From: Marinobacter nanhaiticus D15-8W
Lineage (GTDB): Bacteria > Pseudomonadota > Gammaproteobacteria > Pseudomonadales > Oleiphilaceae
Length of the DNA stretch: 64,000 bases
Reading direction: 5' to 3'
NCBI RefSeq assembly: GCF_036511935.1
Contig: NZ_AP028878.1
Location: 2,666,001 to 2,730,000, forward strand
This document shows, one piece after another, positions 18,374 to 27,277 of the stretch; position 1 is the stretch's first letter, and each line of letters begins with the position of its first letter. Under the pieces are notes generated by a model, which ran no database searches, had not been told where the DNA came from, and saw nothing but the letters and a program-made list of their open reading frames with translations. Both the position numbers and the translations under genes were made by a program.

Positions 18374-19674
18374 TGAATGACGTCCCCCGGCGTAATCCGC
18401 GCAACGAGTGGATCTTGAGAAATCGTCTGCACGTGCAGCATGACGAGCTGGTAGCGGCGGAAACCGGACCCGTGCGTGGACCGACAGGCCTCCTGCGCAA
18501 AAATCCCCACGGTGTGGGTTTTATCGGCCCCCAAGGGATCAAACGCATTGACCGTAGCAGCCGTTCGACGCCTGCACTATCAGGCAACACTATAGGCGCC
18601 AGAGGCCCATCCCGGCCAGCAGAGGTTACGCTTCCCCTCCATCAGGTGCTTGAGCCTGAATTCTATATTGCCGCCGTCCTGGATCTCGTGGGCGGGCGAC
18701 TTACCAGTCATGACAGGGATGTGCTGGGCCAGGCGCAACAACTGGCCCGGGACAATGAGGGGCAGGGCGCGGTCGTCGCTGTCGTATTGGGCGAGTCCCG
18801 TGAGACCGGCTTTGACACGGCAGGCGCTGACAGGGTCATTCACCTGAACGAGCTTGGAGGTATTGCCTTCGACGGCTACTGTCCGGAAATCAGGATGGCG
18901 GTACTCGAGGCCATCGAGTTGGAGCTGGCGCCACGTTACTGGTTGTTCCCCGATTCAGTTCACGGGGGCGCGGATCTTGGTGCCCGACTCGCCGCAAGAC
19001 TCGGCGAACGTCCCGCCGTCCATGCCTGGAAAGTGGATAGGGAGCAGACCCTATGCCGTGGCGGCAACCAGTTGACAGACTGGCTTCGTCCGACCGGGCG
19101 GGTGCTGTTGCTGGCCGAGGAATGCGCACGGCCTGTCGATGAAACACGGCATGAGGCCACGCATATCGAATTGGCCTCGATTTCGGAGGTTTCGGTATCT
19201 ATCGAAGATCTTGGGCAAGTCGAGGTCGATCCAGCCACAATCGCCCTGGACGAGGCAGAGTTCATTCTGTCCGCGGGTAACGGCATACGTGACTGGGCGC
19301 AATTCCATGAAGTCGCCTCCGCTCTCGGCGCCACCGAAGGTGCCAGCCGGGTCGCGGTGGATGCGGGCCATATGCCCCGTTACCGGCAGGTCGGCGCCTC
19401 GGGCACCTGGGTTTCGGCGCAGGTATACATAGCCGTGGGTATTTCCGGCGCCATTCAGCATCTCCAGGGGATTGGCCAATGCAATAAGGTGGTCGCCATA
19501 AATGTCGACGAGGGCTGTGACATGGTTAGACGGGCCGACCTCAGCGTTATCGGCGACAGCTACACCATTCTCGAAGCACTGCTGCAATTGACCAGGGCGC
19601 ATCGGCAATCAGCATCTTCAGGCGCAACATCGCCAACCGTACAAACCGACGAGGAAGCACGTCATGTGGCCTGA
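18373..19674 (+). CDS. etfA: Electron transfer flavoprotein alpha subunit, dgc-associated
   Basis: This 433-residue ETF alpha chain is longer than housekeeping EtfA (about 310) because of a roughly 100-residue N-terminal extension typical of the betaine-pathway paralogue. The FAD-binding C-terminal domain is clear: VGASGTWVSAQVYIAVGISG (about 345-365) and INVDEGCDMVRRADLSVIGD. It should carry electrons between dimethylglycine demethylase and the quinone pool. The ATG at 18373 overlaps the dgcB stop by one base and has GGAGG upstream. Upstream GTG 18367 is in frame but less likely. It overlaps etfB by 11 bases. Confidence 0.93.
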   Translation: MNDVPRRNPRNEWILRNRLHVQHDELVAAETGPVRGPTGLLRKNPHGVGFIGPQGIKRIDRSSRSTPALSGNTIGARGPSRPAEVTLPLHQVLEPEFYIAAVLDLVGGRLTSHDRDVLGQAQQLARDNEGQGAVVAVVLGESRETGFDTAGADRVIHLNELGGIAFDGYCPEIRMAVLEAIELELAPRYWLFPDSVHGGADLGARLAARLGERPAVHAWKVDREQTLCRGGNQLTDWLRPTGRVLLLAEECARPVDETRHEATHIELASISEVSVSIEDLGQVEVDPATIALDEAEFILSAGNGIRDWAQFHEVASALGATEGASRVAVDAGHMPRYRQVGASGTWVSAQVYIAVGISGAIQHLQGIGQCNKVVAINVDEGCDMVRRADLSVIGDSYTILEALLQLTRAHRQSASSGATSPTVQTDEEARHVA

Positions 19675-20458
19675 TACCAATCTCAAGGTTGCTGCCCTAG
19701 TGTCCGTCGGACAACACCCTAAATCCGGTCGCGCCCGACGCGCCAGCCAGGATGCGCGTGCTGTAGAACTTGGTCTTAAGATGAGCGGCGACAATTTTGA
19801 GGCCATTCATGTCGGCAATTGTCATGAGGAAGGCCTGCGCCAATACCTGGGTATGGGCCTGGGACGCATCACCCGGCTGGTTGCCGATGAAGACGCGGAT
19901 GCCGTTCCCGTACTTGGCGATCACCTACAGACCGCGCCGGCCGAGACAATGCCGGACATTCTGCTGACCGGAGTCCATGCTGAACGGGGGGAAGGGTCAG
20001 GCATGACCCCCTATCTTCTGGCGGAACGTCTCGGTTGGCCCCTGGTCCCGCGTATTGCCGATATCTACAAGGTCGAAAACGGTAAAGCAGATGTGCTGCA
20101 GGCGCTTCCTCGCGGGCAGCGCCGCCTACTGCGCGTGCCTCTGCCTTTTGTAGCCACGGTCGACAACGCAGCACCGGATGCGCGCCAATACGCGTTCGGC
20201 CCGGCCAATCGCGGCCAACTGGTCGACCTGACCGTACCCGCACCAACGGACGACGCGCGACTGCAATGGCAGTGCTCTCCCGCAAGACCAAGACCGAAGC
20301 GCCTACCGATTGCGAAAGCCACGTCTGCGGCCGATCGATTCAAGGCGGCGACGGCAAAGCCTCAGGGGCAGGGCGGAACGATTATTCGCGAGGGAACCGA
20401 CAGCGAGAAAGCTGCGGCGATCATGGCGTTACTGGTTTCTGAAGGCGTCGTGCGGTAG
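19664..20458 (+). CDS. etfB: Electron transfer flavoprotein beta subunit, dgc-associated
   Basis: The 264-residue protein has the ETF beta fold with VAALVSVGQHPKSGRARRAS near the start, a nucleotide-binding region around HVGNCHEEGLRQYLGMG, and HAERGEGSGMTPYLLAERLGWP near residue 105. It pairs with the overlapping etfA. It diverges in the usual recognition loop, as expected for a dedicated ETF serving dimethylglycine or sarcosine oxidation rather than acyl-CoA dehydrogenases. It is the last gene of the rightward dipeptidase-DUF5943-dgcAB-etfAB operon. Confidence 0.9.
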   Translation: MWPDTNLKVAALVSVGQHPKSGRARRASQDARAVELGLKMSGDNFEAIHVGNCHEEGLRQYLGMGLGRITRLVADEDADAVPVLGDHLQTAPAETMPDILLTGVHAERGEGSGMTPYLLAERLGWPLVPRIADIYKVENGKADVLQALPRGQRRLLRVPLPFVATVDNAAPDARQYAFGPANRGQLVDLTVPAPTDDARLQWQCSPARPRPKRLPIAKATSAADRFKAATAKPQGQGGTIIREGTDSEKAAAIMALLVSEGVVR

Positions 20459-20710
20459 TTACACGATAGGGTTAACCGCCGCCACGGCTTGTATGAAGTT
20501 GCCGTTTTAAGACACGCAACCTAATTTACATGTCGCAGCTAGAGATCAGCGCCAGCCCTCAATTCCATACCATCAATGTTACCCGGAACACATCGAATCA
20601 GCTGAGACACGATAATTCCAATCAGTTACACGCGGCATCCCGGGCTCATTCGATATGGCTTCCGGCACCCCAACGGAATCCGATAATCATTGATTACTCT
20701 GGAGAGCCCC

Positions 20711-22315
20711 ATGACCGAACGCGTGAAACCAGCGGTCGACGTTGCCAGTTCGTACGACAGCATCGACTACAAGATCGGACAAGATAACGTCAAAATCGCC
20801 GGGTTCGATATCCACAACCCGGTATTCGGCGTCAGCGCCACGCTCATCATTCTTTTCGTTGCAGCCACCCTGTATACCCCTGAAGCGGCCAATGGCTTGT
20901 TGCTTGGAGCACGAGGCTGGGTTATCGATCACTTTGACTGGCTGTTTATGGCCGGCGGGAATCTGTTCGTGGTTTTCTGTCTGGCGTTGATTTTCCTGCC
21001 AGCGGGAAAGGTTCGCATTGGCGGTATCGATGCAAAGCCTGAATTTTCCACGCTATCCTGGTTCGCCATGCTGTTTGCCGCCGGTATGGGTATCGGTCTG
21101 ATGTTCTGGAGCGTCGCCGAGCCAGTGGCCTATTTTACCGACTGGTATGGCACGCCGCTCAATGTGGCTGCCAACACGGAAGCCGGCAAGTCGCTGGCCC
21201 TTGGCGCCACAATGTTCCACTGGGGCCTCCACCCCTGGGCCATGTATGGCATTGTTGGGTTGTCCCTTGCTTTCTTTGCCTACAACAAAGGCCTGCCCCT
21301 CACGATCCGGTCGGCTTTCTATCCGATACTTGGCAATCGCACCTGGGGCCGAATCGGGGACGCCATAGACATCGTGGCAGTTTTGGCAACGATATTCGGC
21401 CTCGCCACATCGCTGGGCCTGGGCGCACAGCAGGCCGCGAGCGGTCTGGCTTACCTTGGTCTTGTCGAAAATGGGATGGGTACCCAGATCGGGTTGATTG
21501 CCTTTATTACGGCCATCGCGATTTTCTCTGTCGTTCGCGGGCTTGAGGGCGGCGTCAAGTTACTGAGCAACATCAATATGGTGATCGCATTTATCCTGCT
21601 GCTTGCGGTCATCGCCCTTGGCTCTGTCAGTGGTTTCTTCTCAAACCTGATCAACCTGTTTAGTTCCTATGGTCAGAATATCGTGGCCCTCAGCAACTGG
21701 GTGGGACGCGATGACGAGACCTGGTTTCACGGTTGGACGGTTTTCTATTGGGCCTGATGGATATCCTGGTCGCCTTTCGTCGGTATGTTTATCGCCCGCG
21801 TCTCCAAAGGCCGTACGGTGAGGGAATTCATGCTCGCCGTGCTGATCATCCCGACCCTTGTCTGTGGCATCTGGGTGACCGCTTTTGGCGGTAATGCGCT
21901 TGATCAGATCCAGGCTGGGGTGGGCGCCTTAAGTGGCGGACTGACTGAAGTACCGCTCGCCATGTTCCAGATGATGGAGGCGATATCCTTTACCGCGTTG
22001 CTATCCTTCCTTGCCATCGTCCTGGTCCTGGTGTTCTTTGTAACGTCCTCCGATTCAGGTTCACTGGTGATTGACGGAATCACCGCCGGAGGCAAAGAGG
22101 ATGTGCCGGTTGCCCAGCGTGTGTTCTGGGCCACTATGGAAGGCGTGATTGCGGCTACCTTGCTGTTTGGTGGAGGTGCTCAGGCGTTACAGGCACTCCA
22201 GGCCGGCGCCGTGACCGCAGGTTTGCCGTTCGCCGTTATCCTGATACTCATGTGCGTGAGTCTCTATATGGGTCTTTCCGGAGATGCCAGAAAGCTGGGC
22301 TATAGCAAAGCGTAA
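20711..22315 (+). pseudogene. BCCT-family betaine transporter interrupted by one in-frame TGA
   Basis: Read through, this is a complete 534-residue BCCT carrier: MFWSVAEPVAYFTDWYG, ATMFHWGLHPWAMYGIVG and FIARVSKGRTVREF are all present, with about 12 hydrophobic segments. A TGA at 21755-21757 splits it after GWTVFYWA. The next codons read WISWSPFVGMF in the same frame, so TGA stands where BCCT proteins have the first Trp of the conserved WWxxW substrate box (BetP Trp373/374/377). There is no other lesion. GGAG lies six bases before the ATG at 20711. The role would be uptake of glycine betaine or a related compound for the upstream pathway. It may be a fresh nonsense mutation, a sequencing error, or readthrough. 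Left and right frames span 20711-21757 and 21785-22315. Confidence 0.88.
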
Positions 22316-22451
22316 AGGTCGGGGCAGGGGCCATCGTAACGATCACTCCTGCCCGATCTCACAATTTCAAAACTCAGTTTTGAGCCGAGAACCTGATGAT
22401 TGATAGGACATCGAAAAAATTCCGCTTACCCGAACCGATGCTTCTTTAAGC

Positions 22452-23582
22452 TCAACGCGTCGCTTTTCTTGCGAAAAGAGGGATGAGACAGAGTAATCCT
22501 GTCAGCATCCAGAACGCGAAAGGTAAACTAAACACCTTCGCGAAAAAGCCCACAGCCGCGGGACCCAGGAGTATACCAGCATACCCCAGGCTCCCTATCG
22601 CGGCGACTGCCAGAGCAGGGGGCATGTCCTTCTGCGTACCCCCACGACGGAACAGGACGGGCACGATATTCGAGGCTCCCAAACCGATCAACAAGAAGCC
22701 GCAGAGTGCGATGAACGGCACGGGTATCGCAAGGAGTACGGCAAATCCGACCAATGCGGTGATCCCACCCCAGAACATCAACGCTCGATCGCCGATTCTC
22801 ATCGCGATGGCGTCTCCCGTAAACCGGCCCAAGGTCATGGTGATGGCAAATAGCATGTAACCAAGACCACCCTGGGGTTCGTCGACCTTGCCGGTGCTCG
22901 TGATCAATAGGGCGCTCCAGTCGAGTACTGCGCCCTCGACAAGAAACATGATCCCGCCCAGCATAGCCAGGATCAGCACAACACCCTTCGGGAAGGCGAA
23001 CATCGGCGCCTCGTCATCAGGATGGGACGACAAAAGGCGTGGCCAGGCGATTAGAACAGCCGGCAGCATCAGTACCGCACAGATAAATGTACTCACCTTT
23101 GCGCTGACGCCGACTGACAGAAGGGCGGTCATCAACCCGGCGCCAAGAAATCCTCCCACACTGAATAATCCATGAAAGCCTGACATCAAAGGCTTGTCGG
23201 CGGCCTTTTCGACTTCGACGGCATGAACGTTCATTGCAACATCCAGCGCCCCCAACGATGCGCCAAAGCCAAACAGGGCAACGCCCAGGGCTTGCGGTGT
23301 CGTGGAGAGCATCAACAAAGGGAGTATTAAGGTGAGTCCCAGACCGCCGGCAATGATGATCGGCTTACTGCCGTAACGCGAAGAAAACACGCCGGTGGAT
23401 ACCATGGCGAATATCGACCCAACGCCCAGACAGAGTAATAGGAGGCCGATAACCCCTTCGTCCAATTCAAGTTGCAGCTTGACGATCGGAACCAGCGGTG
23501 CCCAGCAGGAAATACCGAATCCGGCAGTAAGAAAGGCAAGCCGAGTCGCTAGCCGAGGTGCGTGCAGGTTACTGGATTCCAC
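22452..23582 (-). CDS. MFS transporter, YbjJ-like
   Basis: The 376-residue major facilitator has about 12 hydrophobic segments and a loop motif SRYGSKPIIIAGG after segment 2. The compact length and sequence style (ALDVAMNVHAVEVEKAADKPLMSGFHGLFSVGG) resemble the YbjJ/fucose-permease-like branch. The substrate cannot be read from sequence. The start is GTG at 23582 with GGAG eight bases upstream. It begins 28 bases after the DeoR-family regulator gene ends, so the two form an operon and the regulator probably controls its uptake function, likely for a sugar or sugar-derived compound (inference). Confidence 0.85.
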   Translation of the reverse strand: MESSNLHAPRLATRLAFLTAGFGISCWAPLVPIVKLQLELDEGVIGLLLLCLGVGSIFAMVSTGVFSSRYGSKPIIIAGGLGLTLILPLLMLSTTPQALGVALFGFGASLGALDVAMNVHAVEVEKAADKPLMSGFHGLFSVGGFLGAGLMTALLSVGVSAKVSTFICAVLMLPAVLIAWPRLLSSHPDDEAPMFAFPKGVVLILAMLGGIMFLVEGAVLDWSALLITSTGKVDEPQGGLGYMLFAITMTLGRFTGDAIAMRIGDRALMFWGGITALVGFAVLLAIPVPFIALCGFLLIGLGASNIVPVLFRRGGTQKDMPPALAVAAIGSLGYAGILLGPAAVGFFAKVFSLPFAFWMLTGLLCLIPLFARKATR

Positions 23583-23610
23583 CGGGTATACTCCAAATTC
23601 CTCAAGAAAC

Positions 23611-24390
23611 TTAATGGCCGCGATCAGCCCTGACGACCGAAGGACACATGCTCTTCAACTGTTGGAAGTCTCTGTCGGGCAGGTCGTGTTCAACGATCAG
23701 TTCCGTGAGTTCGTTTAACTCACCAATCTTGTGAGGCGCACGCAGGGTCACTTTTTCATTCGTTGCCAGCACGATTTTGTGCTGGCTTCTGGCTAGCAAC
23801 TGGCGCTTGAACATAGCGTCAGCGGAGTTGAAGGCGCCAATGCCATGTGACCTTGAAAGGGCGCAGGCGCCGATAAAGGCGCGGTCGATATTCAGTTGTA
23901 CGAGGGCGAGCAATGCGTTGCCATCCACGCAGCCACCGAGTTGGTGGGACGCCGACCCACCCAGAACGATCAATTCGATATCTGGTCTCTGCAGCAACTC
24001 GGCAGCAATCACCAGAGAATTAGTAGCCACCTTTAACTCGTGGTCTTCGGGTAATAACTTAGCTAGTGCGAGATTGGTGCTGCCATTATCGAGAAAGACG
24101 AACTCTCCAGGCTGGATGCTCCTTACCCCCGTTTTGGCCAAGTGAGCCTTTTGTTCCTGGCCTTCACTCATTCGCACTGACATGGGCGGCGAGTCGGACG
24201 TCAACGGCAAGGCGCCACCATAGACCCGCCGACAGAGGCCCTCAGCCGCCAGCGCGCGCAAATCACGGCGTATCGCATCTTCGGAAACGTTGAATTCCAG
24301 CGCCAGGGCACTCGCGATCACCGAGTGTCCGTTCGCCAACCGCTCGGCGATTTGATCCCGTCGTTCCATAGGTATGTCATTGGCGACCAT
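23611..24390 (-). CDS. DeoR-family transcriptional regulator
   Basis: The 259-residue protein has an N-terminal DeoR helix-turn-helix (about residues 8-65: RDQIAERLANGHSV, FNVSEDAIRRDLRALAAEG). A sugar-phosphate-binding DeoR C-terminal domain follows, with FVFLDNGSTNLALAKLLP and DRAFIGACALS. Such proteins usually repress carbohydrate genes and sense a phosphorylated sugar. It lies directly upstream of the MFS carrier on the same strand. Two direct repeats of TGTTnATGCACG just upstream of its start (24403-24444) are good candidate operators for autoregulation. An alternative start is the internal ATG at 24369. Confidence 0.88.
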   Translation of the reverse strand: MVANDIPMERRDQIAERLANGHSVIASALALEFNVSEDAIRRDLRALAAEGLCRRVYGGALPLTSDSPPMSVRMSEGQEQKAHLAKTGVRSIQPGEFVFLDNGSTNLALAKLLPEDHELKVATNSLVIAAELLQRPDIELIVLGGSASHQLGGCVDGNALLALVQLNIDRAFIGACALSRSHGIGAFNSADAMFKRQLLARSQHKIVLATNEKVTLRAPHKIGELNELTELIVEHDLPDRDFQQLKSMCPSVVRADRGH

Positions 24391-24402
24391 GTGTACCCCA
24401 AC

Positions 24403-24444
24403 CGTGCATCAACAAGAATATATCCCGATAATCGTGCATAAACA
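24403..24444 (-). promoter_or_regulatory. Direct repeats upstream of the DeoR gene, candidate operators
   Basis: Read on the minus strand, TGTTTATGCACG (24444-24433) and TGTTGATGCACG (24414-24403) are direct repeats 30 bases apart, about three helical turns. They begin 13 bases upstream of the DeoR start codon. DeoR-family proteins commonly bind spaced direct repeats, so these are likely autoregulatory sites (inference). Confidence 0.45.
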
Positions 24445-24665
24445 GGAGATACCCGTCAAGAACAAGATCGCGCAAAGCAGCACATCGTTCACGCGTGGAC
24501 CCTTTAAGTTGGAGAGGAGGGTAAGCCGTCTAAGCGGCCTAGCTGGCGCGGCTGGCCGAACAATCATTTGTTCGTTGTGACATCATCCGCGACTGTCTAT
24601 CCTATTGAAGGTTATTATGAATTCCCTCGTGGGCGCCCGCCGCATTCGGCCAAGGATACGCAAAG

Positions 24666-25070
24666 ATGAAGCGAACACAGTTTCTCCAGGATTTGATCAA
24701 GCAGCTCTCGCCAACACTTGATCCGAATTCTTATGTTTACTGCACGGTGGCTAAAGCAAAGTACGGCGAACTGGAACACCTAAAACCCATCGTCAGCCTG
24801 GCCGAACTGGAAGGACTTACTCTCGTTATTCCGCTGGAACAGGCCGAAGCCGAAGGCCTGGACTATTACCGGGTCTTCCGCCGCATCACGCTCAAAGGGC
24901 ACTCCAGTCTTGACGCGCTGGGGCTGACTTCCGTTGTTACAAGTGTCCTCGCCGAACGCGGGATTACCACCAATGTCGTTGCCGGCTTTTATCACGACCA
25001 TATGTTCGTGCCGAGCGATCGAATCGATGAGGCGATGGAGGCGTTGAAGACTTTGGCAAGCGAAGGCTGA
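24666..25070 (+). CDS. ACT-domain protein
   Basis: This 134-residue soluble protein resembles small proteins with an N-terminal DUF3388-like/ACT pairing and a C-terminal ACT-like ligand domain (about residues 65-130: VTSVLAERGITTNVVAGFYHDHMFVP). The FYHDHMFVP segment is characteristic of this uncharacterised family. ACT domains usually bind amino acids. AAGGA lies nine bases before the ATG. It stands alone between the DeoR gene (divergent) and a convergent LysR gene. Function unknown; amino-acid sensing is inference. Confidence 0.75.
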   Translation: MKRTQFLQDLIKQLSPTLDPNSYVYCTVAKAKYGELEHLKPIVSLAELEGLTLVIPLEQAEAEGLDYYRVFRRITLKGHSSLDALGLTSVVTSVLAERGITTNVVAGFYHDHMFVPSDRIDEAMEALKTLASEG

Positions 25071-25220
25071 CGCGCGAATCTCCTGAAAGTTCTTTTCGAG
25101 GCGCTCCCTCGATTTTCCACTGGACCGAATGCGTCGTGCGGAGGGGCGCCACGTTGGTGTACTTGCAGAAATCCCCTGCGTTTCGGGGTTTGGTTCAGGG
25201 GGTAGGTTGTCTGGTATCGC

Positions 25221-26141
25221 CTAAACAGCTCGAAAATTCGGCGCCAGATTTTTTTCGAAATGGTCAACGAGAAAGTCGATAAAGACACGCGTCTTTGCCG
25301 GCAAGAGTTTCTGTCCCGAGTAGTAGACGACGACGGAACCCAGATCGACATACCAGTCCGGTAGCAGGCGCACCAACTCGCCCCTTTGGAGGTAAGGGTA
25401 GGCGCGATCCAGCGGTGCCAGCGTGACGCCCAGTCCCATCGCCGCGCAACGGCAGATAGCTTCCGGATCATTCATAATGAACGACGGTTTGAGACTCACA
25501 TCGTAGCTTGAACCGTCCGTGCAGCGCATAGTCCACTTACGCGGCCGGCCGCTTTGGGTCGATCTGACAACGATTCCATCCAGCGCCTCGAGTTCACCTG
25601 GCTCCTTCGGGACGGGGTTATTCTTGACGAAAGTCGGCGAGGCCACCGCTACCAGATGTAATTTGCACAACTCCCGCGCCACCACTCCCGGCATGAGTTC
25701 CACCGCGCCACTGATCGCCGCGTCGAACCCTTCTGCAATCAAGTCCACCCGTCGATTTTCAAAGTGCCAATCGGGAACCACTGCCGGATAAAGCGTGTTG
25801 AACTCTGATAACAGCGGAAGAACGTTGTCTATCCCCATCGAAGGGGACAAGCTGACCCGCAAACGGCCGGCCGGGACCTGGCGAAACTCATCCACTCGGG
25901 CAATCGCTGCTTCGATGCTGTCCAGATGCTCAACCACTTCCGCATAAAAGCGTTCGCCGACCTCCGTTAACGTCAGGCGCCGGGTACTTCGATGGAACAG
26001 GCGGGTTCCGAGATTACGCTCCAATTGCGCAACGTTTTTGCTCACCGCGGACGATGACACACCCAGCCGTCTTGCCGCCTCCGAGAAGTTCAGGGCCTCG
26101 GCGGCTCTAACGAATGAAACCAGATTTCCCCACGGCTCCAC
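25221..26141 (-). CDS. LysR-family transcriptional regulator
   Basis: The 306-residue protein has the LysR winged helix-turn-helix (about residues 5-62: LNFSEAARRLGVSSSAVSKNVAQLERNLG, RLFHRSTRRLTLTEVG) followed by a periplasmic-binding-like effector domain. It belongs to the CrgA/DsdC-like group with the GRLRVSLSPSMGIDNVLP start of the effector domain. It is divergent from the SDR gene at 26368, with a 226-base gap, and most likely controls that gene and possibly the alpha/beta hydrolase beyond it. Confidence 0.9.
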   Translation of the reverse strand: MEPWGNLVSFVRAAEALNFSEAARRLGVSSSAVSKNVAQLERNLGTRLFHRSTRRLTLTEVGERFYAEVVEHLDSIEAAIARVDEFRQVPAGRLRVSLSPSMGIDNVLPLLSEFNTLYPAVVPDWHFENRRVDLIAEGFDAAISGAVELMPGVVARELCKLHLVAVASPTFVKNNPVPKEPGELEALDGIVVRSTQSGRPRKWTMRCTDGSSYDVSLKPSFIMNDPEAICRCAAMGLGVTLAPLDRAYPYLQRGELVRLLPDWYVDLGSVVVYYSGQKLLPAKTRVFIDFLVDHFEKNLAPNFRAV

Positions 26142-26367
26142 GATGTGATCTCCGACATTTGGTTGAAACTGATACTACGGATTCATGACTAATTCGTCCA
26201 AAAGGGGCGACGTATAGTGGTCGTTGTTAGCCCACAAACGACCCTGGTTCAAAGCGGGCAGAAGGTATGGAGATGAACAGCGCGTTGCGACGGCATTAGC
26301 GGCTCTCCAGAACGCAAGATCCAATTGATGTTCCGCTTACGGCCATATTTGGACAAGGAGATTCATC

Positions 26368-27117
26368 ATGAGTAAGAGACTTGAAGGTAAAGTCGCGCTA
26401 GTCACTGGAGGCACGACAGGCATAGGCCGCGCATCAGTCCAGGAATTCGTCTCACAAGGCGCAACCGTGTTCGTGACCGGCCGCCGCCAGGCCGAACTCG
26501 ATGAAGCCGTGGCCATGGCAGGTTCAGGTGCGATCGGTATTCGCGGCGACATATCAAACATGGATGATCTGGACCGGATTTTGACTGAAATCGCGGAGAA
26601 AGCTGGGCATCTGGATATTGTTTTTGCAAATGCCGGCCTTGGGGACTTCCTTCCCATGGGCGAAATTACCGAAGAACATTTTGATCGGATTTTCAGTGTC
26701 AATGTGAAGGGAACGTTGTTCACCGTTCAGAAAGCTTTGCCTCTCTTGCGCGATGGCAGCTCAGTCATCCTTACAGGGTCCACGACCGGCAGCTCGGGAA
26801 CAGAGAACTTCAGTGTATACAGCGCGAGTAAGGCAGCGGTACGCAACTTTGCGCGCAACTGGATACTCGACCTGAAAACGCGTCGAATTCGGGTCAACAC
26901 GCTGAGTCCAGGGCCTGTGGAGACTCCGGGACTCACCGGCCTGGTTCCGACCGAGCACTCACAGGGCTTGCTGGATAGCTTCGCAGATCTCGTTCCCCTC
27001 GGGCGGGTAGGGCAGCCGAGTGAAATCGCCAAGGTAGCGTCGTTCCTTGCTTCAGACGAGAGCAGCTTTGTTAACGGCATCGAGCTCTTTGCCGACGGCG
27101 GTATAGCGCAGATCTAA
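26368..27117 (+). CDS. Short-chain dehydrogenase/reductase
   Basis: The 249-residue SDR has the cofactor motif TGGTTGIG (about residues 13-20), NAG (about 89), a catalytic Ser in LTGSTTGS and the YSASK Tyr/Lys pair (about 150). The Arg in TGRRQ after the second strand suggests NADP(H) preference. AAGGAG precedes the ATG ideally. The usual partner arrangement is a divergent LysR regulator, as seen here. The substrate is unknown; many close relatives are annotated as glucose or 3-oxoacyl reductases without proof. Confidence 0.9.
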   Translation: MSKRLEGKVALVTGGTTGIGRASVQEFVSQGATVFVTGRRQAELDEAVAMAGSGAIGIRGDISNMDDLDRILTEIAEKAGHLDIVFANAGLGDFLPMGEITEEHFDRIFSVNVKGTLFTVQKALPLLRDGSSVILTGSTTGSSGTENFSVYSASKAAVRNFARNWILDLKTRRIRVNTLSPGPVETPGLTGLVPTEHSQGLLDSFADLVPLGRVGQPSEIAKVASFLASDESSFVNGIELFADGGIAQI

Positions 27118-27277
27118 CACCTTTTGCCTGGCCCCGGTCCGGATAGCGCACTCTCATGATCGGGGATAAAAGCTGAGTCGATCGGCAGCGAGTATTTGGG
27201 GCTCTGGACGGCCCCAAAGCCCTGCTAAATAATGATGCTCCTGTTTGGATTGATAACGAATACGAGGCTATTCCGGC

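Noticed and set aside
20530..20787. 85-residue plus-strand frame before the transporter
   Set aside because: It overlaps the transporter start in another frame and shows no recognisable feature; the region is more likely promoter DNA.
21755..21757. TGA as selenocysteine codon in the transporter
   Set aside because: The position is an aromatic-box Trp in the family, not a Cys, and no bacterial SECIS-like hairpin is apparent just downstream. Nonsense mutation, error or readthrough are simpler.
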